Below, in pieces: positions 1 through 9,159 of a stretch of 64,000 bases of DNA. Location of the stretch: positions 248,001 to 312,000 of the forward strand of contig NZ_FXTU01000003.1 in the NCBI RefSeq assembly GCF_900182735.1, read 5' to 3'. Below the pieces are notes generated by a model that did no database searches, was not told the DNA's origin, and saw only the letters and a program-made list of their open reading frames with translations. Position 1 is the stretch's first letter. Each line of letters begins with the position of its first letter. The stretch is from Laceyella tengchongensis. Its GTDB lineage: Bacteria; Bacillota; Bacilli; Thermoactinomycetales; Thermoactinomycetaceae. A program made the position numbers and the translations under genes.

Positions 1-813
1 GCTTCTTGTTCCGTTTTTTCATCAATCAGTTTCAATTCTCTTATCGAGATGTATTCCATTGATACACGCCATTTGCCCCGCCGTGTCGTCCTTGTCGTAT
101 AAGTTTCAATTCTCTTATCGAGATGTATTCCATTGATACTTGGGAGTAATCCGCGCCATCCCGTTTGAACCAATAATGGTTTCAATTCTCTTATCGAGAT
201 GTATTCCATTGATACTCCCCCTTGTTTGAATTCGATAAATCTTCTATCACCGTTTCAATTCTCTTATCGAGATGTATTCCATTGATACGGTACGTGCGGG
301 AAGCGATCGCGCGGGGTGAACAGTAGTTTCAATTCTCTTATCGAGATGTATTCCATTGATACTATGTCATCGGGTTGATTGAAAAAAGCGAAGAGTATTC
401 GGTGTTTCAATTCTCTTATCGAGATGTATTCCATTGATACCGACATCTCAGCATGGAAGCCGATTGTCCGCTTTAGCGGGTTTCAATTCTCTTATCGAGA
501 TGTATTCCATTGATACGGGGGATTTTCGCCACCGGGTGTCAACCGGTCTGCGGTTTCAATTCTCTTATCGAGATGTATTCCATTGATACTAAAACGTATT
601 GAGTTCACGACGATGGGATCAAAGTTTCAATTCTCTTATCGAGATGTATTCCATTGATACTTTGAAGGAAAGAAAGTGAAGAAAGTCGAGGATGTCTCGG
701 TTTCAATTCTCTTATCGAGATGTATTCCATTGATACCTCAAAGGAGAACCGGTCCATTCAATCAAAAAACAATGAAGTTTCAATTCTCTTATCGAGATGT
801 ATTCCATTGATAC
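1..813 (-). CRISPR. CRISPR array 1 (11 complete repeats, truncated by window start)
   Basis: Eleven identical 37-bp repeats start at 29, 103, 179, 252, 326, 404, 480, 553, 624, 700 and 777. On the plus strand each begins GTTTCAATTCTCTTATCG and ends CATTGATAC. Spacers are about 34-41 bp and all different. Read on the minus strand the repeat ends ATTGAAAC, the usual 8-nt crRNA handle of type I/III systems, and carries a short TCTC/GAGA stem. The leader lies on the right, so transcription runs leftwards and the newest spacers are near 813. Bases 1-28 are probably part of another spacer. No cas gene is adjacent. Confidence 0.97.
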
Positions 814-1002
814 GGCGTTCGCGGAAACCTGTAAAAACCAACGTCTAGCTATCCCTTTTCCGAACACCCCTCCAAAAATTAAGTTTCATCACCAGAAAAC
901 GGTTCTATCATACTAGCACCAAATGGCAAACCCCTTGATTCATAAGGCATTGAGCATTTCCGACGACCCCCTGGCTTTTTCCCGAAGCAATGGGTGTTCG
1001 CA
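814..1002 (-). promoter_or_regulatory. CRISPR leader 1
   Basis: This sequence abuts the leader-proximal repeat and shares blocks with the leaders of arrays 2 and 3. The shared blocks are GGCGT directly after the repeat, CCGAACACC near 860, CGACGACCCCCTGGC near 961 and GGTGTTCGCA at 993-1002. The two GAACACC / GGTGTTC blocks form an inverted pair enclosing most of the leader; here the inner one has one mismatch (TCCGAACACC). The remainder up to 1115 holds nothing recognisable. Confidence 0.8.
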
Positions 1003-1115
1003 TTTCAAGCTACGCCATTAAGTTTACTACCTACACCCTCCACTCATTATATCTAAATAATTTAGAAAATAAAACCATCAAGCCCATCACACTTTCAGGG
1101 TACCATGTTTCAACC

Positions 1116-1769
1116 TCAGTCATCCCATTTACTTATCAAACCACATACCCAGTTTAATGCATGAATACGTTCATACGTAATCAGCATATCATACTCAAGC
1201 GTTTCATCATGATTAAAAGCTTCCACCAGTTGATTATAAATTTCCAAATGTTTGCCTAGCATATGTACAATCTCTTTAATCGGACGACATTCCGCTTTAG
1301 CGATAAATGATTCAAGTGACTCACCCAGCCCTGGCAACACTTCACGAATAATACCGCCATCGCACCGTTCAATTGGTAAATCAAGCTCTTCAACTAAATT
1401 CAAGCTCCATAATAAAGCAAGCAAGCCTTCGATTCGCCAAGTGAGTAGGTTCGATTGCATCGCTCGCTGATTCCAACTTTTCTCTGCCGGGCTGAGATCA
1501 GAGATCGGTACAGAAAATACATTTTGCTCTTGCGGGCTCAGCGAATCCCATAGTCCTTCTTCCCTTGCCCACTCTACCACTTTCTCCGGCTCATGATAAA
1601 ATATAACCCCTAATAGTAAATGAAGAGCCAAAGCACGCTTTGCTATATCTTCTGCTGAACGTAAGTGGACTTCATTTGTTTCGGGGTACACTGGGAAGTT
1701 ATACAGCATAAGAACTCGTCCAGTATCCGGATCTAATGTGATTTGTTTACTCGTATCGGAATGAGTCAT
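1116..1769 (-). CDS. DUF4272 domain protein
   Basis: A soluble protein of 217 residues. The block RSAEDIAKRALALHLLLGV followed by WAREEGLWDSLSPQE and WRIEGLLALLWSLN matches my recollection of the DUF4272 family, whose function is unknown. The reading frame is open further upstream, but the start at 1769 (MTHSDTSKQ) is preferred because GAAAGGAAAG lies about 10 nt before it and the upstream residues look non-native. It stands alone, facing CRISPR leader 1. Family assignment is from motif memory only. Confidence 0.75.
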   Translation of the reverse strand: MTHSDTSKQITLDPDTGRVLMLYNFPVYPETNEVHLRSAEDIAKRALALHLLLGVIFYHEPEKVVEWAREEGLWDSLSPQEQNVFSVPISDLSPAEKSWNQRAMQSNLLTWRIEGLLALLWSLNLVEELDLPIERCDGGIIREVLPGLGESLESFIAKAECRPIKEIVHMLGKHLEIYNQLVEAFNHDETLEYDMLITYERIHALNWVCGLISKWDD

Positions 1770-2126
1770 GATACATACACTTTCCTTTCTATTTGGATTA
1801 ATGATTTTATCAAATCTACTTACAAGCATTTTGTTTCGATGGATTGAGCGGAGGAACATCATCAGGATAATATTCACGCTCATTCCTATACAAGGATTCT
1901 TCATACTGTTGAACCGTACCAACAAAGAACTGTTGCATAGTCGGATATTCTCCTTTTTCATCCATAAGAGGTAACAGGAAAACACGATCTTCTTATCAGA
2001 TGAAGATAGTGTTTACTATTTTATACACTTTCGCAGCTCCCATCTATTTTGCACTTGGGTACGCAACGTACGGACATGATTGGTTCTACAGCATCTATAT
2101 CATTTAATCTCAAAATACCACCGAGA

Positions 2127-3023
2127 TCAAGGTTTATAGGGGTTATCTGGTCTTAAAGGGCCAATTTCCATATATTTTAGCACGATCTTTTCTTCTTGCT
2201 TCTCTGCCTGGTTTAACTCTTTACTATCTTTAACCACTTGGACAGGCGGTTCTTTATCGTCTTTATATATAGGGATCAATTCAAATTCGGGTTTAAAGGT
2301 TTTCTTTTTGATGTTAACTGGTGCAGTGATATAGTAGTCTTTGTATGTATCAAGAACGACCTTTATTTCCTTGTGATCATCAATAATATAAAATCGTTCT
2401 TGATTTCTTGCTACAATTAAGCCGTTTGACATAGAAGATACACAGGCGAATACAAGGACAATGATGATAAATAAAGCAATACTAACAGGGCTCTCCTGAA
2501 GCTCTTCGGCTTTTTTATCATACCTTCCCAACCTATTTGCACGACGGATCAATATAGTAGCAAGACAAAGAAGGACGATAAATAAAAACAACGTACTTTT
2601 TCCAGTTATATCAAAATTAGTTATTACCGCAAAAAAAGGAAATGCAATCCAAAAGACATACTTCATCAAGCGATCTTTAGTGAAAAACCATACAAACAAT
2701 ATAATCAGATAAAACAATACAATTAACAAATTCAAACCTGGTTTTAATAGCGTAAGCAACGAAAAATCCATATAATACAGCGGAATAACCAAATAATTCT
2801 TGAAACCTACTTGATAACAAAAAGTAATCACATACCAAGAGATAATAAACCCACCAATTAATAACTCCACCCCGATCAACTGCTGCCACCATGTCCAACC
2901 TAGAAACCCGTTTCCATTCTCTTGCTGATTCATTTGCTGGCTCCCGAATCTCCCTGCATTCCTTGCAGCTTGTGCCATTTGTCGTTGCCTCATTCTTCTT
3001 TTTCTCGCCGCTGGATAAAACAT
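2127..3023 (-). CDS. Multi-pass membrane protein of unknown function
   Basis: 298 residues. The N-terminus is strongly basic and Gln/Asn/Arg-rich (about residues 1-40), followed by about six hydrophobic segments between residues 45 and 205. A soluble C-terminal domain of about 90 residues comes last and is presumably outside the membrane. It starts ARNQERFYIIDDHKEIKVVLD and resembles a beta-rich domain. A GGGAGAAGG ribosome site precedes the ATG. I do not recognise the family. There is no operon partner: the gene on the left is co-directional but 350 bp away. The basic head could contact nucleic acid or lipid head groups, but that is a guess. Confidence 0.75.
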   Translation of the reverse strand: MFYPAARKRRMRQRQMAQAARNAGRFGSQQMNQQENGNGFLGWTWWQQLIGVELLIGGFIISWYVITFCYQVGFKNYLVIPLYYMDFSLLTLLKPGLNLLIVLFYLIILFVWFFTKDRLMKYVFWIAFPFFAVITNFDITGKSTLFLFIVLLCLATILIRRANRLGRYDKKAEELQESPVSIALFIIIVLVFACVSSMSNGLIVARNQERFYIIDDHKEIKVVLDTYKDYYITAPVNIKKKTFKPEFELIPIYKDDKEPPVQVVKDSKELNQAEKQEEKIVLKYMEIGPLRPDNPYKP

Positions 3024-3127
3024 ACCCTTCTCCCTTTCATTTTTATATCAGAATACTATGAAATTAATAATAAGAAAGCAACCCACACCCTCGCCCTCAA
3101 CCCTCTTTTCTGGTCAGCTGGTATCTA

Positions 3128-3257
3128 GGGTGTGTCTGGCAAATCAAGTTGGTGGGGAAAAGCGACGGAAAAACCTTTTCTTGAGGAGCGCCTCGCCACG
3201 CGTGAAGCGAATGAGAAAATGGTTTTGCAGTCGCTGGCCTATTCATCAGACACACCC
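3128..3257. mobile_element. Miniature inverted-repeat element, copy 1
   Basis: A 130-bp unit bounded by perfect 11-bp inverted ends, GGGTGTGTCTG (3128-3138) and CAGACACACCC (3247-3257). It is about 80 percent identical by eye to the unit at 62892-63022, including internal blocks GGAAAAACCTTTTC, GTGAAGCGAATGAGAAAA and CGCTGGCCTATTCATCAGAC. It has no coding capacity of its own, so it fits a MITE mobilised in trans. CTAG overlaps its left end (3125-3128). Confidence 0.75.
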
Positions 3258-3346
3258 AAATCAGGATACCTTGCTTCTCGTGAGAACTCCAAATAGGATG
3301 AACAATCACCTCTCTCCTACTGTTTCCCCTTCCTCATTGTGCAATA

Positions 3347-3375
3347 TTGACATCAAAAAAATTGAATGTTATAAA
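3347..3375 (+). promoter_or_regulatory. sigma-A promoter of htpG
   Basis: TTGACA at 3347-3352, a 17-bp spacer and TATAAA at 3370-3375. This places the transcript start close to 3382, just before the CIRCE element. Confidence 0.8.
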
Positions 3376-3384
3376 AATAGATGC

Positions 3385-3411
3385 TTAGCACTCGTCACCC
3401 TCAAGTGCTAA
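3385..3411 (+). promoter_or_regulatory. CIRCE operator (HrcA binding site)
   Basis: TTAGCACTC, nine bases, AAGTGCTAA. The consensus is TTAGCACTC-N9-GAGTGCTAA, so there is one mismatch in the right arm. It lies in the 5' untranslated region of htpG directly after the promoter, the usual place for HrcA repression of class I heat-shock genes. Confidence 0.9.
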
Positions 3412-3460
3412 CAAATCTTTCTCACCTGCTAATTTTCTAGATTCAAAGGAGAGAATGGGC

Positions 3461-5335
3461 ATGGAAAAGAAGCAGTTTCAAGCAGAATCAAAAAGACTGC
3501 TGGAAATGATGATCAGTTCGATTTATTCGCAGAAAGAAATCTTCTTAAGGGAGTTAATCTCCAATGCCAGCGATGCCATCGATAAGATTTATTACAAAGC
3601 GTTAACCGACCCTAAGTTGGTCTTTAATAAAGAGGATTATTATATTAAGGTGATTGCCGATAAAGAGAACCGTACACTGACCATTCGCGACACTGGGATT
3701 GGCATGACCGAGGACGAGCTGGAGAACAACCTTGGTACCATCGCGAAGAGTGGTTCTTTGGCATTTAAGAAAGAGCACAAATCCCAAGATGGACATGAAT
3801 TAATCGGCCAGTTTGGCGTTGGATTCTATTCTGCTTTTATGGTGGCAGACAAGGTGACTGTGATCAGCCGGGCTCTTGGCAGCGATCATGCCTTTAAGTG
3901 GGAATCTACGGGGACAGATGGATACACAATTACGCCCTGTGAAAAAACTGAGGTCGGCACAGATATTATTCTCAAGATAAAGGAAAATACCGAAGAAGAG
4001 AACTATGATGCATTCTTAGAGACGTACCGATTACAAGAAATCATCAAAAAGTACTCTGATTTCATCCGTTACCCCATCAAAATGGACGTTACTGTCAAAA
4101 AACTCAAGGAAGGCAGCGAAAACGAATTAGTAGATGTTCAGGAAGAACAGACCATCAATAGTATGGTACCGATTTGGCGTAAGAATAAAAACGAGCTGAC
4201 TCCTAAGGATTATGAGCAGTTTTATAAGGAGAAGCATTACGGTTTTGATAAACCCATCAAGTATGTACATCTCAACGTCGAGGGTACGGTGACATATCAG
4301 GCAATCTTGTTTATCCCTGAAACCATCCCCTTTAACTATTATACAAAGGAATACGAAAAAGGGCTGGAACTGTATTCCAACGGTGTATTAATCATGAATA
4401 AATGCGCTGACCTGCTTCCTGACCACTTCAGCTTTGTCAAAGGGATGGTCGATTCCGACAGCTTATCGCTGAACATTTCTCGTGAGATGCTACAGCATGA
4501 CAGGCAATTAAAGCTGATCGCCAAAAATATTGCGCGTAAAATCAAGAGTCAATTGCAAAGCATGCTAAAGGATGAAAGGGAAAAGTATGAGCAGTTTTAT
4601 AAATCCTTTGGCAGACAATTGAAATACGGCGTTTATAGCGATTTTGGTGCCAACAAAGAAACGCTGCAGGATTTGTTGCTGTTCTACTCCTCTAAAGAAA
4701 AGAAACTCGTCACGCTGGACGAATATGTATCGAGAATGCCAGAAGATCAGAAATACATTTATTACGCCACCGGTGAATCCATCGAACGAATTGAAAAGCT
4801 TCCGCAAACCGAAATCGTCGCTGACAAAGGCTACGAAATCCTATACTTTACCGATGATATCGACGAGTTTGCTATTAAAATGATGATGAGTTACAAGGAC
4901 AAGCCCTTCAAGAATGTATCGAGTGGCGATCTGGGAATCGAAGCTGAAGAACAAGAGACTGATCAAGAAAAGCAGGAAAACCAGGAGCTATTTGATTACA
5001 TGAAAAACCAATTATCGGGTAAAGTGACGAATGTAAAAGCTTCTAAGCGCCTTAAAAACCACCCCGTCTGTCTGTCTTCAGAAGGTGAAATTACCATCGA
5101 GATGGAGAAAATATTAAACGCCCAGCCTAACAACCCGAATGTAAAAGCAAATAAGGTCTTGGAGATTAACATCCACCACGAGGTTTTCCAAACGCTAAAG
5201 CATGCGTTTGAAAAGGATAAGGATAAGCTAAACCTGTATACCAACCTGCTTTACAATCAAGCGCTCCTAATCGAAGGATTGCCGATTGAAGACCCTGTCC
5301 AATTTACAAACGACATATGCAAAATCATGGTTTAA
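3461..5335 (+). CDS. htpG: HtpG, Hsp90-family molecular chaperone
   Basis: A cytosolic ATP-dependent chaperone of about 624 residues, the usual length for bacterial Hsp90. GHKL ATPase motifs are clear: ELISNASDAIDK near residue 30, DTGIGM near 80 and GQFGVGFYSAFMVAD near 120. Middle and C-terminal dimerisation domains follow. I place the start at the second ATG (MEKKQFQAESKRLLEMM), which aligns with the B. subtilis protein and sits 9 nt after AAAGGAGAG; the ATG at 3455 would be too close to the ribosome site. The CIRCE element and sigma-A promoter upstream imply HrcA heat-shock control. In B. subtilis htpG is not in the HrcA regulon, so the wiring differs. A terminator follows. Confidence 0.97.
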   Translation: MEKKQFQAESKRLLEMMISSIYSQKEIFLRELISNASDAIDKIYYKALTDPKLVFNKEDYYIKVIADKENRTLTIRDTGIGMTEDELENNLGTIAKSGSLAFKKEHKSQDGHELIGQFGVGFYSAFMVADKVTVISRALGSDHAFKWESTGTDGYTITPCEKTEVGTDIILKIKENTEEENYDAFLETYRLQEIIKKYSDFIRYPIKMDVTVKKLKEGSENELVDVQEEQTINSMVPIWRKNKNELTPKDYEQFYKEKHYGFDKPIKYVHLNVEGTVTYQAILFIPETIPFNYYTKEYEKGLELYSNGVLIMNKCADLLPDHFSFVKGMVDSDSLSLNISREMLQHDRQLKLIAKNIARKIKSQLQSMLKDEREKYEQFYKSFGRQLKYGVYSDFGANKETLQDLLLFYSSKEKKLVTLDEYVSRMPEDQKYIYYATGESIERIEKLPQTEIVADKGYEILYFTDDIDEFAIKMMMSYKDKPFKNVSSGDLGIEAEEQETDQEKQENQELFDYMKNQLSGKVTNVKASKRLKNHPVCLSSEGEITIEMEKILNAQPNNPNVKANKVLEINIHHEVFQTLKHAFEKDKDKLNLYTNLLYNQALLIEGLPIEDPVQFTNDICKIMV

Positions 5336-5357
5336 TAAACTGATTTTGTAGCACATA

Positions 5358-5385
5358 AAGCTCCCCATCTGATAACGGGGAGCTT
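5358..5385. terminator. Hairpin terminator after htpG
   Basis: AAGCTCCCC and GGGGAGCTT form a perfect 9-bp stem with a 10-nt loop. The T-run is weak (TTCCTTCAT). It lies between convergent htpG and the DMT exporter gene. Confidence 0.65.
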
Positions 5386-5470
5386 CCTTCATCATGCTCT
5401 CACAGGTTTCTACCCATTCTTACTTTCCGCATTGCTTAAATCTCCATCCGTGAAGTCAGCCGGAATGCAT

Positions 5471-6388
5471 TCACGCCGTCACCTTTTTTCTCCCCAAACG
5501 ATTCGCCCCGATCACTCCGGCGATGATCAGTGCCGAACCGATGAGATGGTGCACCGTGATTTCTTCTCCCAGAAATATGGCTCCAGCGATAATGGAGACG
5601 ACGGTCCCTAGATTGGCGAAAACACTCATTCTTGAAGCTTCTATTTTTGACAAGGCGTAGTTTGCAGTCAGCGCTGTGACAAGTGAGGACAATACACCCA
5701 AGTAGAGAATGGAAACAACAAAGGAACCACTGGTAAGCGGGGCTAAAAGGAGGTCAAGCGTGCCGGCGGCCACATGAGTGGTGATTGAAACCGCCGAAAA
5801 AGAGACGAATCCGATTCCCAGCATCACATAACTGATTTCTGTCGGGCTGTAAACCCGCAAAAGCGACCGGACTAATACGCTGTAACCGGCAAAAGCCAAG
5901 CTCGACATGACCAATAAGAAAATCCCGGTGAAATTCGAGAAATCGAAGTCTGTTCCCTTCATAACGAAGATTAACACAACGCCAGATACCGACAGGAAGA
6001 TCGATACCTTCTGAAAGAGTGTTGTCACTTCCTTCAAAAAAACGGAGGCCAGTACCATGGTCACGATCGGTGTAAAGGCGTACAAAATACCTCCTTCGGC
6101 TGACGAAGCGTGTTGCAATCCAAACGCTTGAAAGAGAAAGAATCCAACTGGGTACATGGTTGCCAGCAACAACAATGCTAAAAGCTTGCCGCGGAACTTA
6201 AATTTCACCCAGCCGAAAGCAACAGGAATTGACATCACCACAAACGAAACAGCAAACCGGTGCGTCAACGTGTCAACCGGGTTGGCGTGTTCAAGCGCCA
6301 CTTTGGTGAACAAAAACGAAAAACCGATAATCACCGCATTCAACACGGCACATAAGTAAGCGAGTTTCAATCCGCTTTCGCTTTTCAT
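5471..6388 (-). CDS. EamA/DMT-family transporter
   Basis: 305 residues with about ten hydrophobic segments in two EamA repeats, as in the drug/metabolite transporter superfamily. The first repeat begins LAYLCAVLNAVIIGFSFLFTK and the second contains LVMSSLAFAGYSVLVRSLL. Members export amino acids or other metabolites across the cytoplasmic membrane; the substrate cannot be read from sequence. A GGGAGAAG ribosome site precedes the ATG. It is transcribed divergently from a MocR-type regulator, an arrangement that often means the regulator controls the exporter. Confidence 0.88.
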   Translation of the reverse strand: MKSESGLKLAYLCAVLNAVIIGFSFLFTKVALEHANPVDTLTHRFAVSFVVMSIPVAFGWVKFKFRGKLLALLLLATMYPVGFFLFQAFGLQHASSAEGGILYAFTPIVTMVLASVFLKEVTTLFQKVSIFLSVSGVVLIFVMKGTDFDFSNFTGIFLLVMSSLAFAGYSVLVRSLLRVYSPTEISYVMLGIGFVSFSAVSITTHVAAGTLDLLLAPLTSGSFVVSILYLGVLSSLVTALTANYALSKIEASRMSVFANLGTVVSIIAGAIFLGEEITVHHLIGSALIIAGVIGANRLGRKKVTA

Positions 6389-6494
6389 CGTAGCTTCTCC
6401 CTTCTATAGGTCGGCGGAATCATTTAGTAAATGAATCATCCGTTATATAAAAAGTATGGTAAATGGCCATTCCAAACAATGTCATATTGGCAAA

Positions 6495-6510
6495 ACTGTA
6501 TCGATACAGT
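6495..6510. promoter_or_regulatory. Palindromic operator between exporter and MocR genes
   Basis: ACTGTATCGATACAGT is a perfect 16-bp palindrome in the divergent intergenic region. It overlaps the -35 position relative to a TATAAT box at 6525-6530 for the rightward gene. It is the best candidate site for the adjacent MocR regulator. Confidence 0.6.
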
Positions 6511-6572
6511 TGATTCGGTCAAGATATAATAATCAGTGAAAAGCAGGATCTGCCAACTCCGGAGGGAGCATC

Positions 6573-7910
6573 GTGAAAAAATATTTGTCTATTCTTTCCG
6601 ATATAGAACAAAAAATCATGGAAGGAGAATACCGTCCGGGCCAAAAGCTACCTTCCGTCCGCAAGGCGGCGAAGTCGTACGGATGTAGCATCAGTACAGT
6701 CACCCGGGCATACGCAGAACTAGAAAAACGGCACGCGATTTATTCCATCGCGCAAAGCGGTTACTATGTAGTCGGACAGTCAGATGTTTCAAGCGACACC
6801 GCGAGCGACCTGATCGATTTCGCTTCGGCGTCACCTGATTTCACTGTGTTTCCGTATCTCGATTTCCAGCATTGTTTAAATAAAGCGATCGATATTTACA
6901 AATACCACCTGTTTACATACGGCAATTCAAAAGGGCTGGAAAAGCTACGCCATACGCTTGTCTCCCATTTGGCAGACAGCCAAGTGTTCACTCATGTAGA
7001 AAATATCTCCGTCACTACGGGCATCCAGCAGGCGTTGGAAATTTTGGCGAAGATGCCGTTTCCTAACGGGAATTCGGTCATCTTGGTCGAACAGCCAAGT
7101 TACAATCTGTATCTGCATTTCCTAGAGGCAGAGGGCATACCCGTTTGCGGAATACGACGCACTGCGACAGGGATAGATTTGCGGGAATTAGAGGAGAAAT
7201 TCAAAAGCGGCAACATCAAATTTTTCTACACCATGTCGAGATTTCATAATCCACTAGGTACCTCATTTAGCACGGAGGAAAGAAAAACCATCGCCAGTTT
7301 GGCTGACAAATACAACGTATTCGTTGTCGAGGACGATTACATGGCTGACTTGGGCCAAGAACGGAGCTTCGACCCAATCTACGCGTACAGCCGAACGTCG
7401 CGCGTCATTTATTTGAAAAGCTTTTCAAAAATCATTTTCCCAGGTTTACGACTGGGAGCGGCTGTGATCCCAGAGCAATTGTTAGATATGTTCTACACTT
7501 ACAAAAATTACACCGATACCTCGCTTTTGTCCCAGGCGGCGCTAGAAGTATACATCAAAAGCGGCATGTACGAGCGACATAAGCACAAAATTTCCAAGCA
7601 ATATGCGACGCGAATACAGTTGCTGAATGAAGCGGTACGGCGGCACAATGATGCGGGATTGATTGAAGTGTCGGACGTCAGATATGGGGTCTATGTGCAA
7701 TTTAAACTACCGATCACGGTTAATCTCGAACGTCTGACACAACGGCTTGCGGCACGGAAGATCAAAGTGGTATCCAGCAAAGGATTTTATTTGTCGGATT
7801 ACTTGGAGCGAGAAAAGTTTTTGCGGATCAGCATTTCTCGGGTACAACCGGAGAAAATCGATGAGGGGGTCAAAGCGATCATTGAGGCAGTAAAGCGGGA
7901 AAGCTGGTAA
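6573..7910 (+). CDS. MocR/PdxR-type regulator (GntR wHTH fused to class I aminotransferase fold)
   Basis: 445 residues starting at GTG, 6 nt after GGAGGGAG. Residues 1-65 are a GntR-type winged helix (QKIMEGEYRPGQKLPSVRKAA, then TVTRAYAELEKR). Residues of about 90-445 are a PLP-dependent aminotransferase-like domain with the lysine motif KSFSKIIFPGLRLGAAV. In this family the PLP domain usually senses pyridoxal phosphate or an amino acid rather than catalysing transamination. It probably controls itself and the divergent DMT exporter through the palindrome at 6495-6510. Confidence 0.92.
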   Translation: MKKYLSILSDIEQKIMEGEYRPGQKLPSVRKAAKSYGCSISTVTRAYAELEKRHAIYSIAQSGYYVVGQSDVSSDTASDLIDFASASPDFTVFPYLDFQHCLNKAIDIYKYHLFTYGNSKGLEKLRHTLVSHLADSQVFTHVENISVTTGIQQALEILAKMPFPNGNSVILVEQPSYNLYLHFLEAEGIPVCGIRRTATGIDLRELEEKFKSGNIKFFYTMSRFHNPLGTSFSTEERKTIASLADKYNVFVVEDDYMADLGQERSFDPIYAYSRTSRVIYLKSFSKIIFPGLRLGAAVIPEQLLDMFYTYKNYTDTSLLSQAALEVYIKSGMYERHKHKISKQYATRIQLLNEAVRRHNDAGLIEVSDVRYGVYVQFKLPITVNLERLTQRLAARKIKVVSSKGFYLSDYLEREKFLRISISRVQPEKIDEGVKAIIEAVKRESW

Positions 7911-7947
7911 AACCTCTGCACCACTCAGGACGCTTAAGTAGATTAAA

Positions 7948-7973
7948 GAGCAAGGAGTCATTGCCCCTTGCTC
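7948..7973. terminator. Bidirectional terminator, MocR gene / mtl operon
   Basis: GAGCAAGG and CCTTGCTC form an 8-bp stem between convergent genes. It is followed by TTGTGATTTTT on the plus strand and by TTTAATC on the minus strand. Confidence 0.7.
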
Positions 7974-7982
7974 TTGTGATTT

Positions 7983-9158
7983 TTACTTCATGTATTTACT
8001 TCGATCTGCCCTTAATGCATTTAACATCTTTACTTTTTCCATGATTAATGAAAACAATGGAGAGTCCGATCCAATGCCTGTATAAAGAGCAATGGTTTCA
8101 GCCAGCCCTTTTTCTTTGATGTCTTTCTGAATTTGGACGGCTTCCTCATCGTATTCGTAATTAAACTGGAATGCCGCAGCAATGCCAATGCACAAATGCT
8201 CAGGAGTTACACCCAAGTTTAACAATTGAACAGCAGGGCCGACTAAACGGTCGTTGGGTCCCAGCTTTCTTATCGGTGACCGGCCGATTCTCGTCACCAC
8301 ATCAGAAAGATAGGGATTAGAAAAGCGGTTCATAATCTTTTCAATATATCTTTCTTGTTGTTCTGAGCTAAAGTGATATTTGGTTGTTAGCAGGTGGCTG
8401 GTTTCCATAAGCGCTTGCTTGGTTGTGTTTTGGATAAATTCATCTCGCAGGGCCGCAGCAATCGCCTTATACCCAAAATAATATCCAAGATAAGCAGCCG
8501 TTGCATGACCGGTGTTTACCGTGTATAGTTTGCGCTCGATATATGGCTCTAGGTTTGGGACATAGTCAACTCCCTCAATCGGAGGGACTTCTCCTACCAT
8601 GTTGGCCCGTTCAACCACCCATTCAAAGAAAGGCTCAACAGCAACACGAAGTTTGTCTTCATGCTTTTGCAATGGAACGATTCGGTCTACGGCCGCATTC
8701 GGAAAACCAACAAGTTCATCCACTTTTCTTTGATCTGCTTCGCTTAAATGCTGATAGACGTATTCTTTTAGCATAGAACTTCCGCCTATCGCATTTTCGC
8801 AAGCGATGATGTTAAGCGGTTGTACATTTTTATTGACTCGTTCTGCCAGTCCTTTTGCGATGGTTGGCGCAATCAATTTTAACACATTGGGACCGACCGC
8901 CGTTGTCACCAGATTTGCGTCCAGCATTTCTGCTACTACGGCGTTTGCATCTTGCCCGTTGATGGCTCTAACTCCACTCACATGAATTTGTTCATTCCCG
9001 GCATCAGCAATTTCTACTGTATATTCTTGTCTCCGATTGATTTCATCCACCAACTCCGAAACCACATCAACAAAGCAAACTTCATATCCGGCACGGCTCA
9101 ATAAGGCGCCGATAAATCCTCTGCCGATATTTCCTGCCCCGAAATGTAATGCCTTCAC
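7983..9158 (-). CDS. mtlD: Mannitol-1-phosphate 5-dehydrogenase
   Basis: 391 residues. It oxidises mannitol 1-phosphate to fructose 6-phosphate with NAD+, the last step of PTS mannitol use. The N-terminal nucleotide-binding motif is ALHFGAGNIGRGFIGALL, and NTGHATAAYLGYYFGYK lies in the catalytic half. The GTG at 9158 is chosen because AAGGAGG lies 8 nt upstream and the protein then starts as in the family; the open frame extends a few codons into the mtlF end. It is the last gene of mtlA-mtlR-mtlF-mtlD and begins one base after the mtlF stop, suggesting coupling. Confidence 0.95.
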   Translation of the reverse strand: MKALHFGAGNIGRGFIGALLSRAGYEVCFVDVVSELVDEINRRQEYTVEIADAGNEQIHVSGVRAINGQDANAVVAEMLDANLVTTAVGPNVLKLIAPTIAKGLAERVNKNVQPLNIIACENAIGGSSMLKEYVYQHLSEADQRKVDELVGFPNAAVDRIVPLQKHEDKLRVAVEPFFEWVVERANMVGEVPPIEGVDYVPNLEPYIERKLYTVNTGHATAAYLGYYFGYKAIAAALRDEFIQNTTKQALMETSHLLTTKYHFSSEQQERYIEKIMNRFSNPYLSDVVTRIGRSPIRKLGPNDRLVGPAVQLLNLGVTPEHLCIGIAAAFQFNYEYDEEAVQIQKDIKEKGLAETIALYTGIGSDSPLFSLIMEKVKMLNALRADRSKYMK

Positions 9159-9159
9159 C

